Shown one piece after another: positions 19,503-28,523 of a DNA stretch of 64,000 nucleotides (positions are counted from its first letter, which is position 1; every line of letters begins with the position of its first letter). Origin of the DNA: Prevotellaceae bacterium UBA1726. GTDB lineage: Bacteria > Bacteroidota > Bacteroidia > Bacteroidales > Bacteroidaceae. The notes below the pieces were generated by a model, which saw nothing but the letters and a program-made list of their open reading frames with translations, had not been told where the DNA came from and did not search any database. The stretch covers positions 15,998 to 79,997 of the forward strand of contig DCIM01000063.1 of the NCBI GenBank assembly GCA_002316005.1, written 5' to 3'. A program made the position numbers and the translations under genes.

Positions 19503-20735
19503 ATGAAAAAGTATCTATTACTCCTAACCGCAATTTTTGCATTCCACTATGCGAGTGCTCAGAATTTTGAGAAGTACTTCACCGAAGCCACCTTGCGCCT
19601 CGACTATTCCTTCGCTGGCGACATCCATGGGCAGAGCATCTACCTCGACCGTCTGAACACCATGCCGGGCTGGTATGGCAAGCACACTCGTCTTGCCGAA
19701 CTGCCTATGGAGGGCAACGGACAGGTCATCGTTCGCGACCACCGCACTCAGGAGGTCATCTATCGCAACTCGTTCTCTACTCTCTTCCAGGAGTGGCTGT
19801 CTTACGATGAGGCAAAGACCGTTAAGCGTTCGTTCGAGAACATCTTCCTCGTGCCAATGCCAAAGGATACTGTCGATGTCACCGTACGTCTGTGCAACAA
19901 CCGTCGTGAGGTGATGGCACAGATGACTCATCAGGTGGTACCTACCGACATCCTCATCCGTCATATCGGCGAGAAGACTACTCCTTACGAGACTCTCCTC
20001 GCTGCCAAGAACCCTGAGAAGTGCATCCATATCGCTTTCGTGGCAGAGGGCTACACTGAGGCTGAGATGCAGACTTACATCGATGACTGCAAGATTGCAA
20101 TTGACGCACTCTTCGCTCACGAACCGTTCAAGTCGGCAAAGGACCGTTTCAACATCGTGGCACTGAAGTCGGTTTCCGAGGATAGCGGCACAAGCGAACC
20201 AGGCAACGGCATCTGGAAGCGTACTGCCCTCAGCAGCCATTTCAACACTTTCTACTCTGACCGTTATCTGACAACGCTCAACCTGCGCGACCTCCACGAT
20301 GTCCTCGCCGGCACTCCTTATGAGCATATCATCGTTCTCGTGAACACCGAGAAATATGGTGGCGGTGGCATCCTCAACTCTTATAACCTCTCTATGACTC
20401 ACCATCGTCTGTTCCGCCCTGTTGTGGTTCATGAGTTCGGCCATAGTTTTGCTGGCCTTGCCGACGAGTATTACTACGAGGCTGAGGACATTCCTATGTA
20501 TCCTCACGACATTGAGCCATGGGAGGAGAACATCACAACAAAGGTAAACTTCGACGCTAAGTGGAAGGACCTCATGGGTAAGGAGGGTGTCTCTCTCTAC
20601 GAGGGTGGCGGCTATTCGGCTAAGGGCGTGTGGCGTCCTACTCCAGACTGCCGTATGCGCACCAACGAGAACCCAGAGTTCTGTCCTGTCTGCCGTCGTG
20701 CCCTACAGCGCGTCATCGACTTCTACACGAAGTAA
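19503..20735 (+). CDS. Secreted M64-family metallopeptidase
   Basis: 410 residues. The signal peptide is MKKYLLLLTAIFAFHYASAQ. An N-terminal beta-rich domain precedes the catalytic region, which starts IAFVAEGYTEAEM. The zinc motif is HEFGHSFAGLADEY from about residue 310 (HExxHxxGxxD). This matches IgA peptidase M64 (the Clostridium ramosum type), common in gut Bacteroidetes; substrates of most members are unknown, so IgA cleavage should not be assumed. A C-terminal CPVCRRAL segment is also typical of the group. Confidence 0.87.
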   Translation: MKKYLLLLTAIFAFHYASAQNFEKYFTEATLRLDYSFAGDIHGQSIYLDRLNTMPGWYGKHTRLAELPMEGNGQVIVRDHRTQEVIYRNSFSTLFQEWLSYDEAKTVKRSFENIFLVPMPKDTVDVTVRLCNNRREVMAQMTHQVVPTDILIRHIGEKTTPYETLLAAKNPEKCIHIAFVAEGYTEAEMQTYIDDCKIAIDALFAHEPFKSAKDRFNIVALKSVSEDSGTSEPGNGIWKRTALSSHFNTFYSDRYLTTLNLRDLHDVLAGTPYEHIIVLVNTEKYGGGGILNSYNLSMTHHRLFRPVVVHEFGHSFAGLADEYYYEAEDIPMYPHDIEPWEENITTKVNFDAKWKDLMGKEGVSLYEGGGYSAKGVWRPTPDCRMRTNENPEFCPVCRRALQRVIDFYTK

Positions 20736-20748
20736 AGGCGTCACTGTG

Positions 20749-20768
20749 CCCTGCGTTTCAACGCAGGG
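20749..20768. repeat. Palindromic hairpin upstream of clpC
   Basis: CCCTGCGT pairs with ACGCAGGG around TTCA. It lies between the M64 gene and clpC, with no T-run directly after it. Confidence 0.55.
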
Positions 20769-20830
20769 GGAATAAGTGCAGCACTATTGGCACGCTTTTT
20801 GTAACGATTGCCGTAGTTAATTAATACAAT

Positions 20831-23356
20831 ATGAATCAATTTTCACCAAAGGTATCTAAAATCCTTGAAAAAAGTCGCGACGAAGCGACTCGCTTATTGA
20901 GCCGTGTCGTTGGTCCTGAGCATCTTCTGCTCGGTATGATCAGCGAGCACGACAACGAGGCTTGCGACATTCTCAAACACATGAATGCCGACCTCTCCAC
21001 CCTCAAGAACGAACTCGAACAGCGTGTTCGCGAGGAGGGTATGTTCGAACCGATAAGCACCACACAGGTCGTTCTCAACGAACGCGCTAACAACATCCTC
21101 CGACAGGCTGTCCTCGAGGCTCGTCTGCAACATGAGCAGACTGTCACCGAGGCTCACCTCATCCTTGCCATCCTTCACGACAAAATGCAGAATGGTGCCA
21201 AGGAGGTGCTTGAGGATAACAACATCAACTACGACGGTGTCCTTGCCTACACAAAGAACACTGCCGGCGAACTTCAGTCGAGCATCGACTTCCCCGACGA
21301 AGAGGACGAGGACGACATCCTTATGGATTCTTCAACGAAGAAAGGTGGTTCTACCACTACCCAGACGCGCCAGAAGGTGACAAAGACTCCTGTCCTCGAC
21401 AATTTCTCCGTCGACCTCACTCGTGCTGCTGCCGAGGGAAAACTCGACCCTGTCGTGGGACGTGAGCGAGAGATTCTCCGCATCACCGAAATCCTCGGTC
21501 GGCGCAAGAAGAACAACCCTGTCCTCATTGGCGAACCGGGTGTCGGAAAGAGTGCCATCGTCGAAGGCCTTGCCCAACTCATCGCCGACAAGAAGACTTC
21601 CCCTGTACTCTTCGACAAGCGTATCCTCAACCTCGACATGTCGGCCATCGTTGCCGGCACAAAGTATCGTGGTCAGTTCGAGGAGCGTCTCAAGGCGCTC
21701 ATCAAGGAACTTGAGGAAAACCCTGATGTCATCATCTTCATCGACGAGATTCACTCTATGGTGGGTGCTGGCGATGCTACTGGCAATATGGATGCAGCGA
21801 ACATGATGAAACCGGCTCTCGCGCGCGGTATAATACAATGTATAGGTGCCACCACGCTCGATGAATATCGCAAGTCTATCGAGAAGGACGGTGCCCTTGA
21901 GCGTCGTTTCCAGAAGGTGCTTGTCGAGCAGACTACTGCCGACGAGACACTCGAGATTCTCCATAACATCGCTGCCCGCTACGAGGACCATCATCATGTA
22001 CACTACACCGACGAGGCTCTCAAGGCGTGCGTCACATACACCGAGCGTTACATCTCCGACCGTCAGTTCCCCGACAAGGCCATCGATGCCCTTGACGAGG
22101 TGGGCTCAAAGGTGCATCTGAAGCACACCGACATGCCTCCTGAGATTACTCAACTTCAGGAGCAGATAAAGATTGCCGACACGAAGAAGAAACAGGCTGT
22201 TGTCAATCAGAACTTCGAACTGGCTGCTGCCTATCGCGACAAGCAGACAAAACTCGAGGCCGAACTCCAGAAGGCTCAGAAGAGTTGGGAGAATGGCGAT
22301 ATGGGCGAGCGTGTCGATGTTACAGATGACGATGTTGCTGAGGTGGTATCGCTGATGTCGGGTGTTCCTGTTCAGCGTGTTGCCCAGACAGAGGGTGTTC
22401 ATCTCCGCGACATGAAGAAGCACCTCCAGGCGAAGGTAATCGCTCAGGATGGTGCCATCGACAAGATGGTGAAGGCTATCCAGCGCAATCGTGTCGGGTT
22501 GAAGGAGCCAAACCACCCTATCGGTGCTTTCATGTTCCTTGGTCCTACTGGTGTGGGAAAGACCTACCTCGCTAAGCAACTCGCCATCGAGATGTTCGGT
22601 ACGGCTGATGCCCTCATCCGTATCGATATGAGCGAATATACCGAGAGTTTCAACACCTCGCGCCTCATTGGTGCGCCTCCGGGATATGTAGGTTACGACG
22701 AGGGCGGACAACTCACCGAGCGTGTGCGCCGTCATCCTTATTCCATCGTATTGCTCGACGAGATTGAGAAGGCTCATCATAATGTCTACAACCTCCTCTT
22801 GCAAGTGCTCGACGAGGGCCGTCTCACCGATGGAAGCGGGCGTCTCATCGATTTCCGCAATACGGTAATCATCATGACTTCAAACGCCGGCACTCGCCAT
22901 CTGAAGGAGTTCGGGCGTGGCATCGGATTCGGAGCTTCGGGTGCTGTGGGACTTAGTGCCACCGAGAGCGACAAGGAGTATGCTCGCAACATCGTGCAGA
23001 AGAGCCTTGCAAAGCAGTTTGCACCGGAGTTCCTCAATCGTCTCGACGAAATCATCACCTTCGACCAACTCGACATAGAGGCTATAAAGAAGATTATCGA
23101 CATCGAACTATCGTCTCTCCACGAGCGCATTGATGCCATGGGCTATCATCTCGAACTCACCGACGAGGCAAAGGAGTTTGTGGCACTCAAGGGTTATGAT
23201 GTGCAGTTTGGTGCTCGTCCGTTGAAGCGTGCCATCCAGACATACATCGAGGATGGTGTCTGCGAGCTTCTCCTTTCCGACGCCCTCACCCCCGGCGCTG
23301 TCATCCTCGCCGACAAGGCCAAGGATAAGGAGGAGTTGAGCTTTTGTGTAAAATAA
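20831..23356 (+). CDS. clpC: ClpC-type AAA+ ATPase subunit of the Clp protease
   Basis: 841 residues. Two N-terminal Clp_N repeats (residues 1-150) are followed by AAA-1 with Walker [10 protein letters not shown] near residue 234 and Walker B IIFIDEIH, a short middle helical segment ([15 protein letters not shown]-like), and AAA-2 with Walker A GPTGVGKT near 571 and [12 protein letters not shown]. The short middle domain and length favour ClpC over ClpB. It unfolds substrates for ClpP. No clpP or McsB is nearby. Confidence 0.92.
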   Translation: MNQFSPKVSKILEKSRDEATRLLSRVVGPEHLLLGMISEHDNEACDILKHMNADLSTLKNELEQRVREEGMFEPISTTQVVLNERANNILRQAVLEARLQHEQTVTEAHLILAILHDKMQNGAKEVLEDNNINYDGVLAYTKNTAGELQSSIDFPDEEDEDDILMDSSTKKGGSTTTQTRQKVTKTPVLDNFSVDLTRAAAEGKLDPVVGREREILRITEILGRRKKNNPVLIGEPGVGKSAIVEGLAQLIADKKTSPVLFDKRILNLDMSAIVAGTKYRGQFEERLKALIKELEENPDVIIFIDEIHSMVGAGDATGNMDAANMMKPALARGIIQCIGATTLDEYRKSIEKDGALERRFQKVLVEQTTADETLEILHNIAARYEDHHHVHYTDEALKACVTYTERYISDRQFPDKAIDALDEVGSKVHLKHTDMPPEITQLQEQIKIADTKKKQAVVNQNFELAAAYRDKQTKLEAELQKAQKSWENGDMGERVDVTDDDVAEVVSLMSGVPVQRVAQTEGVHLRDMKKHLQAKVIAQDGAIDKMVKAIQRNRVGLKEPNHPIGAFMFLGPTGVGKTYLAKQLAIEMFGTADALIRIDMSEYTESFNTSRLIGAPPGYVGYDEGGQLTERVRRHPYSIVLLDEIEKAHHNVYNLLLQVLDEGRLTDGSGRLIDFRNTVIIMTSNAGTRHLKEFGRGIGFGASGAVGLSATESDKEYARNIVQKSLAKQFAPEFLNRLDEIITFDQLDIEAIKKIIDIELSSLHERIDAMGYHLELTDEAKEFVALKGYDVQFGARPLKRAIQTYIEDGVCELLLSDALTPGAVILADKAKDKEELSFCVK

Positions 23357-23383
23357 TACTCCCGAGTAGTTCGCCGTCGTATT

Positions 23384-23404
23384 AAGCGGGATTCCATCCC
23401 GCTT
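23384..23404. repeat. Palindromic hairpin downstream of clpC
   Basis: AAGCGGGAT and ATCCCGCTT form a perfect 9-bp stem around TCC. There is no following T-run. Together with the hairpin at 20749-20768 it brackets clpC. Confidence 0.55.
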
Positions 23405-23407
23405 ATA

Positions 23408-23438
23408 ATCATCAAATCATAAATCACGAAATCACCAA
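23408..23438. repeat. Short direct-repeat spacer before the barrel gene
   Basis: Imperfect repeats of an AATCAT/AAATCA unit fill the gap; the same style occurs at 19480-19500. Confidence 0.4.
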
Positions 23439-24605
23439 ATGAAAGCCCTTTTTGCCTTCTGTCTTTTTTGCTTCGTGGGCGTTGCTGCCTACGCTCAGCA
23501 GACGTCGTCGCATGAGTTCACTCCAGGCGAACTGACCGTGCAGGTGGAGGGCATGGCATTCTTCCGCGACAACGAATACGACTCCGACATTTCCAAGGGC
23601 TACACCCTTCCGGGTGCGTGGCTGCGCCCTACCCTTCAGTATAACCCTCTCGACAACATCCATCTCGAGGTGGGTGCAGCGGGATTGTTCTTCGATGGTG
23701 CAAACAAATATCCCAACTATGCCTACCACGACATAGCAAAATGGAAGGGCAATCAGTATCAGGATGGTGTTCATCTGCTGCCATGGTTTCGTGCAGAGAT
23801 GAAGACGGGCAACTTCGACTTCGTCATTGGCGACATCTACGGAGGCACCGAACATCAGTTCATCACCCCACTCTACAACAACGAGCAGATGCTCTCTGCC
23901 GATCCTGAGATGGGCGCGCAGATTCTCTTCAACAGTCGTCTCGTCAAGGCCGATGTGTTCTGCAATTGGCAGAGTTTCCAGTTTGAGGAGGACACCCATC
24001 AGGAGGCGTTCACCGTGGGCATCGCCTCTTCCCTCACGCCGTTCAAGGCTGAGGGATGGAACAATCTCTCACTCCGCCTACAGACGCTCGTCCAGCATCG
24101 TGGTGGGGAACTCGATAAGTCCGAACTTGGCCTGGGCGTGCAGACACTCTGCAACGGTTCGTTGGGCGTGGCATGGGATAAGTCGTTTGCACAGCGAGGG
24201 CTCAACCATCTGCACATTGAGGGCGATGTCGTGGGGTGCTATCAGCAGGCTGGCAAGTTGTGGGACTTCGAGTCAGGGCTGGCTTACAACGCCTCTGCCT
24301 CATTGACATTCTGTCGCGATCTCCATGCGCAGGCGGGATTCTTCCTTGCACCGAAGAATTTCATCACCCTCTACGGCAATCCCTATTTCTCGACAATCAG
24401 CATGAAGCATCCCGAACTGAAGTTCACGAGCAACAACACCGCCTACTTCGACTTCGGCTATTCCCACACATGGGCAGAGCGCTACACCTTCGGCACCAAC
24501 CTCGAGGCGTTCAGTTGTCGTCCCGGTGACGGCAAGAATGAATTCGTGTTCTCCTTCGGCCTCTACATGATTGTCAAGCCACAGTTCCTACTCTATAAGA
24601 AATAA
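23439..24605 (+). CDS. Outer-membrane beta-barrel protein, unknown function
   Basis: 388 residues with a signal peptide (MKALFAFCLFCFVGVAAYAQ). The mature part is a run of amphipathic strands rich in aromatic residues and Gly (LTVQVEGMAFFRDNEY, LRPTLQYNPLDNIHLEVGAAGLFF, DFVIGDIYGG, YFDFGYSHTW, FVFSFGLYMIV), the pattern of an outer-membrane barrel of about 16 strands. I do not recognise a named family. It lies between clpC and the DUF3667 gene with gaps of 82 and 35 nt. Confidence 0.7.
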   Translation: MKALFAFCLFCFVGVAAYAQQTSSHEFTPGELTVQVEGMAFFRDNEYDSDISKGYTLPGAWLRPTLQYNPLDNIHLEVGAAGLFFDGANKYPNYAYHDIAKWKGNQYQDGVHLLPWFRAEMKTGNFDFVIGDIYGGTEHQFITPLYNNEQMLSADPEMGAQILFNSRLVKADVFCNWQSFQFEEDTHQEAFTVGIASSLTPFKAEGWNNLSLRLQTLVQHRGGELDKSELGLGVQTLCNGSLGVAWDKSFAQRGLNHLHIEGDVVGCYQQAGKLWDFESGLAYNASASLTFCRDLHAQAGFFLAPKNFITLYGNPYFSTISMKHPELKFTSNNTAYFDFGYSHTWAERYTFGTNLEAFSCRPGDGKNEFVFSFGLYMIVKPQFLLYKK

Positions 24606-24640
24606 AGCGCCTTGTTCGCCGTCAAATTGTAAATTGTCAA

Positions 24641-25549
24641 ATGAAAAAGAGATTTTCTAATCTGCAGCAGAAGCTTCGTGATGGCAATCACATGACCTCC
24701 ATCAACCTCGGTGAAGCCGAGAAGCATGTCTGCCTTAACTGCGGCACTGAGTATCGCGGCGACTTCTGTCCACGATGCAAGCAGAAGGCAACGACCAAAC
24801 GCCTGACACTCAAAGACACACTCCGCAACTTCTCCGACCGATTCACCCATGTCGACCGAGGATTGCTCCACACCGTCATCGACCTGCTCATCCGACCAGG
24901 TTACATGGTGCGCGACTATCTGAGAGGCCATCGTGCAGAGTACATCGACCCACTGATGCTGACAATCATCATCGTAGCCGTTTCCTACTTCATCCCAGAT
25001 ATGCCTGACGAAGGTTCCCCAATAACACCTTATCCTGCAACATGGGACGCACTCTTGGCCAATTACCCAATAGTCTCGAAACTGACACATTTCTTTTATT
25101 GGATTATCACCGACGACCAGCGTTACCTGATTCTTACAGGTCTCATCTTCACGCCAGCCATACCAGTCACATTGCGACTGATCCGGGCAAAGGAGAAGTC
25201 GCTCAACCTCTCTGAGTCGCTTCATCTCTTGCTCTATTCATTCAGTTACGCGATGATTATTATGCTCAGCTTAGAAGCAATCTTTCTCTTACTTCCGGCA
25301 AGTATGATGCCAAAATTCGACTATCTGATAGCAATATGGATAGTTTTGTTGTTAGTCGTCACATTTACCATGGTGAAGGCATGCACAGAAATCAGTTGGA
25401 AGAAAATGGTGCTTTTCATCATCCTTGCCCCGATAGTGGCAGAAGTCTTCAATAAAGGTTTCTATTATCTCTACGACCTGTTGATAGACATTCTCCTCCC
25501 ATCCGAGTTAGAATCGCAAATCAGCATTAACGCCTTCTTCGCAAAATAA
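24641..25549 (+). CDS. DUF3667 zinc-ribbon membrane protein
   Basis: 302 residues. Near the N-terminus is a zinc ribbon, CLNCGTEYRGDFCPRCKQKA (CxxC-x10-CxxC-like), then a conserved helical segment LTLKDTLRNFSDRFTHVDRGLLHTVIDLLIRPGYMVRDYLRGHRAEYIDP and about five membrane segments. This order is characteristic of DUF3667 proteins of Bacteroidetes, whose role is unknown. The gene ends just before a good intrinsic terminator. Confidence 0.85.
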   Translation: MKKRFSNLQQKLRDGNHMTSINLGEAEKHVCLNCGTEYRGDFCPRCKQKATTKRLTLKDTLRNFSDRFTHVDRGLLHTVIDLLIRPGYMVRDYLRGHRAEYIDPLMLTIIIVAVSYFIPDMPDEGSPITPYPATWDALLANYPIVSKLTHFFYWIITDDQRYLILTGLIFTPAIPVTLRLIRAKEKSLNLSESLHLLLYSFSYAMIIMLSLEAIFLLLPASMMPKFDYLIAIWIVLLLVVTFTMVKACTEISWKKMVLFIILAPIVAEVFNKGFYYLYDLLIDILLPSELESQISINAFFAK

Positions 25550-25565
25550 CCTTATTAAATATAAG

Positions 25566-25604
25566 AAGGACAGAGCCCACCCGGCCCTGTCCTTTTTCTT
25601 TTTA
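25566..25604 (+). terminator. Intrinsic terminator after the DUF3667 gene
   Basis: AAGGACAG pairs with CTGTCCTT, followed by a T-rich run (TTTTTCTTTTT). Confidence 0.85.
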
Positions 25605-25644
25605 TCCACCTTCCTTTCCCTCCCCTCGGGAGTCGGAGCGGCTC

Positions 25645-27123
25645 TTAAAACCAACGCACGAGAGACACCATCGTGGTTTTCATCTTCGCATTGACATCCG
25701 TATCCGCAAACTGGCTGAAGCAGGTCAGTTTCGACACTTCCAATGTCATTTTTCCAATACCAACGCCCAATGTAAATGCCATGCCAAACTGATTATCACG
25801 AGAAGGATATTCAGTCACAACCTTGTCAGAATATTTCGAGTCAAACTTATGACGGTAGAAACCGCCTAAGCCAACGAAGAGGCTCGTCAAACCACTCTTT
25901 TTCTGTAACAACAACCAAGCAGGCACACACAATGCATGTTGCGTGTATTTTCCCTTCGAGTTGTACAAGTCATCCTCCACAGGGAAGAGCGATGCAGCCT
26001 GTTCATAACGAGCATCAACCCTCAAACCGAAATGTTTGCTGAAATTGAATTTTGAAGCAATACCTGCCGAATACGAGAATGCATTACCCGTTGAAAGGTC
26101 TGACTTCTTGAACTTCAAGTGCGACGAACCCAAACCTGCTGCAATACCGATTTCAAACGGACGGAAACGATTGCTGTGCTTAAACGCAACTTTCCCCGAA
26201 CCGGCAAAGTCGGCATCCTCAGAAGCACTACGAGCCATGGTCGAGAGGTAATCGCAAATCTTGTCCATACCCGCATAGTCAATCAATTCCGCATCATCAC
26301 CAGGTTTGTGATAAGGCGACTTAAGACCAGTGGTGACAGCCAGAGTAGGCCTCATGCAAAGGGCAAAACTCTCCGTGTCGGTAGCAGTTAAAACCGAACC
26401 TTCATATTTTTTGAATTTCAGGTTTATATCATTCCCTTTGGCGAGGGACGCAAGATAATTCTTTCCGTCCTTTATCGTACCAGTACCCTCGATAGTAAGC
26501 GCACCGCCCTTCTCGAGCCATCCCACCATGTCAATGCTCACCATCAGTTTCACATTGTCAATGAGTTTATCCTTCTTCAGTCTCTTCGCCAGAGCCTCTG
26601 AACCATACAAACCAAGTTCCTCTGCATCAAAGGCAGCAATGATGACACTCCTCTTCAACGACGCAGAATCCTTCAGCAACTCGCGAGTCAATTCAAGCAG
26701 CGTGGCAGTACCCGACGCATTATCGTCAGCACCATTATACACTGTCCCGTCCTTCTTCTTACCGATATGATCGTAGTGAGCACCCAGCACAATATATTCA
26801 TTCTTCAGCACAGGATCATGACCATCAATAACACCAACGATGTTCGTGAAATAACCACAATCCGATTCAGAGTGACTGAATTTCATCTTCCACCCCTCCT
26901 CAAAGAAAGGTTTCAAACCCATGGCACTATATTCAGCAATCAGGTAGTCCGCCACCTTTGCAGCGTCGGCACTACCAGCCTTTCGGCCATGCAGAGAGTC
27001 GCTTGCCAGATAATACACATGGTTTTTAAGTCGTTGTTCCCTTGTCTGTGCATAAGCATTATTAACTCCACACAGCATAAAAAATGCAGCCATAGCCGCC
27101 ATAAAGCAATTTGTTCTAATCAT
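25645..27123 (-). CDS. M28-family peptidase fused to a C-terminal outer-membrane beta-barrel
   Basis: 492 residues from the ATG at 27123; a longer frame to 27216 would include the -7 box and was rejected. A signal peptide (to ...NNAYAQ) precedes a zinc aminopeptidase-like M28 domain: VLGAHYDHIG, GADDNASGTATLLEL, FDAEELGLYGS, SIDMVGWL, KSPYHKPGDDAELIDY supply the family's metal ligands and catalytic Glu. After about residue 320 the sequence becomes barrel-like (FEIGIAAGLGSSHLKF, FGLRVDARYEQ, SLFVGLGGFYRHKF) and ends in VRWF, a terminal aromatic as in BAM substrates. M28 enzymes are usually soluble or lipoproteins; here the enzyme looks membrane-anchored. Confidence 0.88.
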   Translation of the reverse strand: MIRTNCFMAAMAAFFMLCGVNNAYAQTREQRLKNHVYYLASDSLHGRKAGSADAAKVADYLIAEYSAMGLKPFFEEGWKMKFSHSESDCGYFTNIVGVIDGHDPVLKNEYIVLGAHYDHIGKKKDGTVYNGADDNASGTATLLELTRELLKDSASLKRSVIIAAFDAEELGLYGSEALAKRLKKDKLIDNVKLMVSIDMVGWLEKGGALTIEGTGTIKDGKNYLASLAKGNDINLKFKKYEGSVLTATDTESFALCMRPTLAVTTGLKSPYHKPGDDAELIDYAGMDKICDYLSTMARSASEDADFAGSGKVAFKHSNRFRPFEIGIAAGLGSSHLKFKKSDLSTGNAFSYSAGIASKFNFSKHFGLRVDARYEQAASLFPVEDDLYNSKGKYTQHALCVPAWLLLQKKSGLTSLFVGLGGFYRHKFDSKYSDKVVTEYPSRDNQFGMAFTLGVGIGKMTLEVSKLTCFSQFADTDVNAKMKTTMVSLVRWF

Positions 27124-27153
27124 TACAATACCATATTCGTTTGTTTTTCTATG

Positions 27154-27161
27154 CAAAGGTA
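27154..27161 (-). promoter_or_regulatory. -7 box for the M28-barrel gene
   Basis: Minus-strand TACCTTTG, a full TAnnTTTG match, 30 nt upstream of the chosen ATG and downstream of the alternative longer start. Confidence 0.55.
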
Positions 27162-27380
27162 ATACTTTTTGGGATAAAATATTTAGAAAATAAAGAAAAG
27201 TGCATCTTTTTTCCATTTGTTATTGTAGCTTTTGTTACCACTCGGAAAAGACACAGTACAATCGATGACAATTACAAATGACAATTAGTTTTTATATCAC
27301 TGACCAGCTGACTATGTCGCATAGCGGGAAGGAATACACGAATTGTCAAAACAGTTCACTACCATCTCACCGGGCGGAAA

Positions 27381-27440
27381 GAGGGAGCGAAACGGGGAAG
27401 AGGGAAGCGAAGCGGGGAAGAGGGAAGCGAAACGGAGAAG
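27381..27440. repeat. Purine-rich 20-bp tandem repeat, three copies
   Basis: Units of about 20 bp with the core AGGGAAGCGAARCGGRGAAG occur at 27401-27420 and 27421-27440, with a third, slightly shorter copy at 27381-27400. The strand is almost entirely A and G. Confidence 0.8.
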
Positions 27441-27569
27441 AGGGGCACCAGAAAGATGACCATCTGAAACCACAGAAATGACCAGAACTCCACATTGAAA
27501 TGAAGCGCTAAAATCAATGCGGAGTAACGATCAAATCAGTGCTTTGGGGAGAGCCCCATTCCACCCAAC

Positions 27570-27603
27570 AAAAAAAAACAGGCTCTCTGGGGGTGAGGGC
27601 CTG
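27570..27603 (-). terminator. Intrinsic terminator for the DUF4923 gene
   Basis: On the minus strand CAGGCCCTC pairs with GAGAGCCTG with one mismatch (27579-27603), followed by a run of nine T. Confidence 0.82.
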
Positions 27604-27629
27604 CCTTAGGTGTTTATAAGAGGGTCTTT

Positions 27630-28349
27630 TTACTGCTTGAGGTCGAAACCGATGCGTACACCGTCGTAGTTTGAGGTGAGGCTGGTGATGTTCGAAACTG
27701 TTGAGTTGCCGCTCAATGCACCGAGTGTCTGGAGGATTGTGAGAATCTTCTTCGACTCGAAAAGAAGGGCAATACCGTCGGAGTTCTTCTTTACATAACC
27801 CTGGAGTGTGTAAGCGCTGACACCAAGAAGGGTGATGTTCATTGTGATAGCCTGTGTCGACTCATCAAAGGTGTAGTTGCCCGAAAGACTCTTGCCATGG
27901 AGTGTTGCTGTGTAAGTGCCGTTCTGATTGAATGTGAACTGGGTGTTGTTCGACTTGAAGCCCAATGTGTTGTAGTATGTAGCGAGCTTCTGCTTTACTG
28001 TAGCAGCAACTACCTCACCACCTGCGTTAGCAAGTGTCGACTGCGATGTGAAGGCGCAACCTGGCTGGCTGTAGTACCATGTGCCGTAGAGGTTGGTTGT
28101 AGAAGCCTTGTCAAGACCGATTACTGATGTGAGGATGTTAGTGAGGTTTGAACCTGATGTAGCGTTGTTAACGAGTGCGCCAAGGATGCTCGAACCTGTT
28201 GAAGCTGCAGAAGCAACTGTCGATGCTGTTGAGTTGCCTGTGAGGGCGCCAAGAACAGAACCTGCTGTTGAAAGACCTGTAGTACCGAGTGTACCACAAC
28301 TTGTGAGTGCGATGACTGCACTCGCCGCAATAATAGTTAATTTCTTCAT
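27630..28349 (-). CDS. DUF4923-family lipoprotein
   Basis: 239 residues. The lipoprotein signal is MKKLTIIAASAVIALTSC (Cys18). A low-complexity Ser/Thr/Ala/Gly segment follows (residues 20-70), then the conserved domain: GTWYYSQPGCAFTSQSTLANAGG, VKQKLATYYNTLGF, FTFNQNGTYTATL, SGNYTFDESTQAI and NYDGVRIGFDLK. This matches DUF4923, a lipocalin-like envelope family of Bacteroidales with no known function. It is a single gene with its own -33/-7 promoter and terminator. Confidence 0.87.
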   Translation of the reverse strand: MKKLTIIAASAVIALTSCGTLGTTGLSTAGSVLGALTGNSTASTVASAASTGSSILGALVNNATSGSNLTNILTSVIGLDKASTTNLYGTWYYSQPGCAFTSQSTLANAGGEVVAATVKQKLATYYNTLGFKSNNTQFTFNQNGTYTATLHGKSLSGNYTFDESTQAITMNITLLGVSAYTLQGYVKKNSDGIALLFESKKILTILQTLGALSGNSTVSNITSLTSNYDGVRIGFDLKQ

Positions 28350-28419
28350 TTTTCTCTTTATGTTATTAATTTAATGTTTTCTCTTTATATTATAATTTAA
28401 TGTTTTAGCATTCTGCGGA

Positions 28420-28450
28420 CAAAGGTAATAAAAAAAATTGAATTTCCAAA
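28420..28450 (-). promoter_or_regulatory. -33/-7 promoter for the DUF4923 gene
   Basis: Minus-strand TTTG (28447-28450), 19 nt, then TACCTTTG (28420-28427), 70 nt upstream of the ATG. Confidence 0.6.
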
Positions 28451-28463
28451 TTAATTTAATTTA

Positions 28464-28495
28464 TTTGGTTATTTCATTCTCTTTTTGTACTTTTG
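28464..28495 (+). promoter_or_regulatory. -33/-7 promoter for the 5'-nucleotidase operon
   Basis: TTTG (28464-28467), 20 nt, then TACTTTTG (28488-28495), 28 nt upstream of the ATG. Its -33 region interlocks with the divergent DUF4923 promoter. Confidence 0.65.
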
Positions 28496-28523
28496 TACTC
28501 TAATATAATAAGACGAAATTCGG

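Larger units (their letters stand above)
27124..27629. other. Gap of 506 bases without a convincing gene
   Basis: It contains the M28 promoter, a short ACAATT direct repeat around 27262-27286, a purine-rich 20-bp tandem repeat (27381-27440) and a terminator for the DUF4923 gene. A 67-codon frame at 27278-27481 reads through the tandem repeat and gives a highly charged low-complexity product, so I do not call it a gene. Confidence 0.6.

Noticed and set aside
19524..20507. 327-codon minus-strand frame across the M64 peptidase gene
   Set aside because: Antisense shadow of a gene with a clear zinc motif and signal peptide; no own promoter seen.
27278..27481. 67-codon plus-strand frame in the large gap
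   Set aside because: Most of it is the translated purine-rich tandem repeat; no promoter or conserved sequence.
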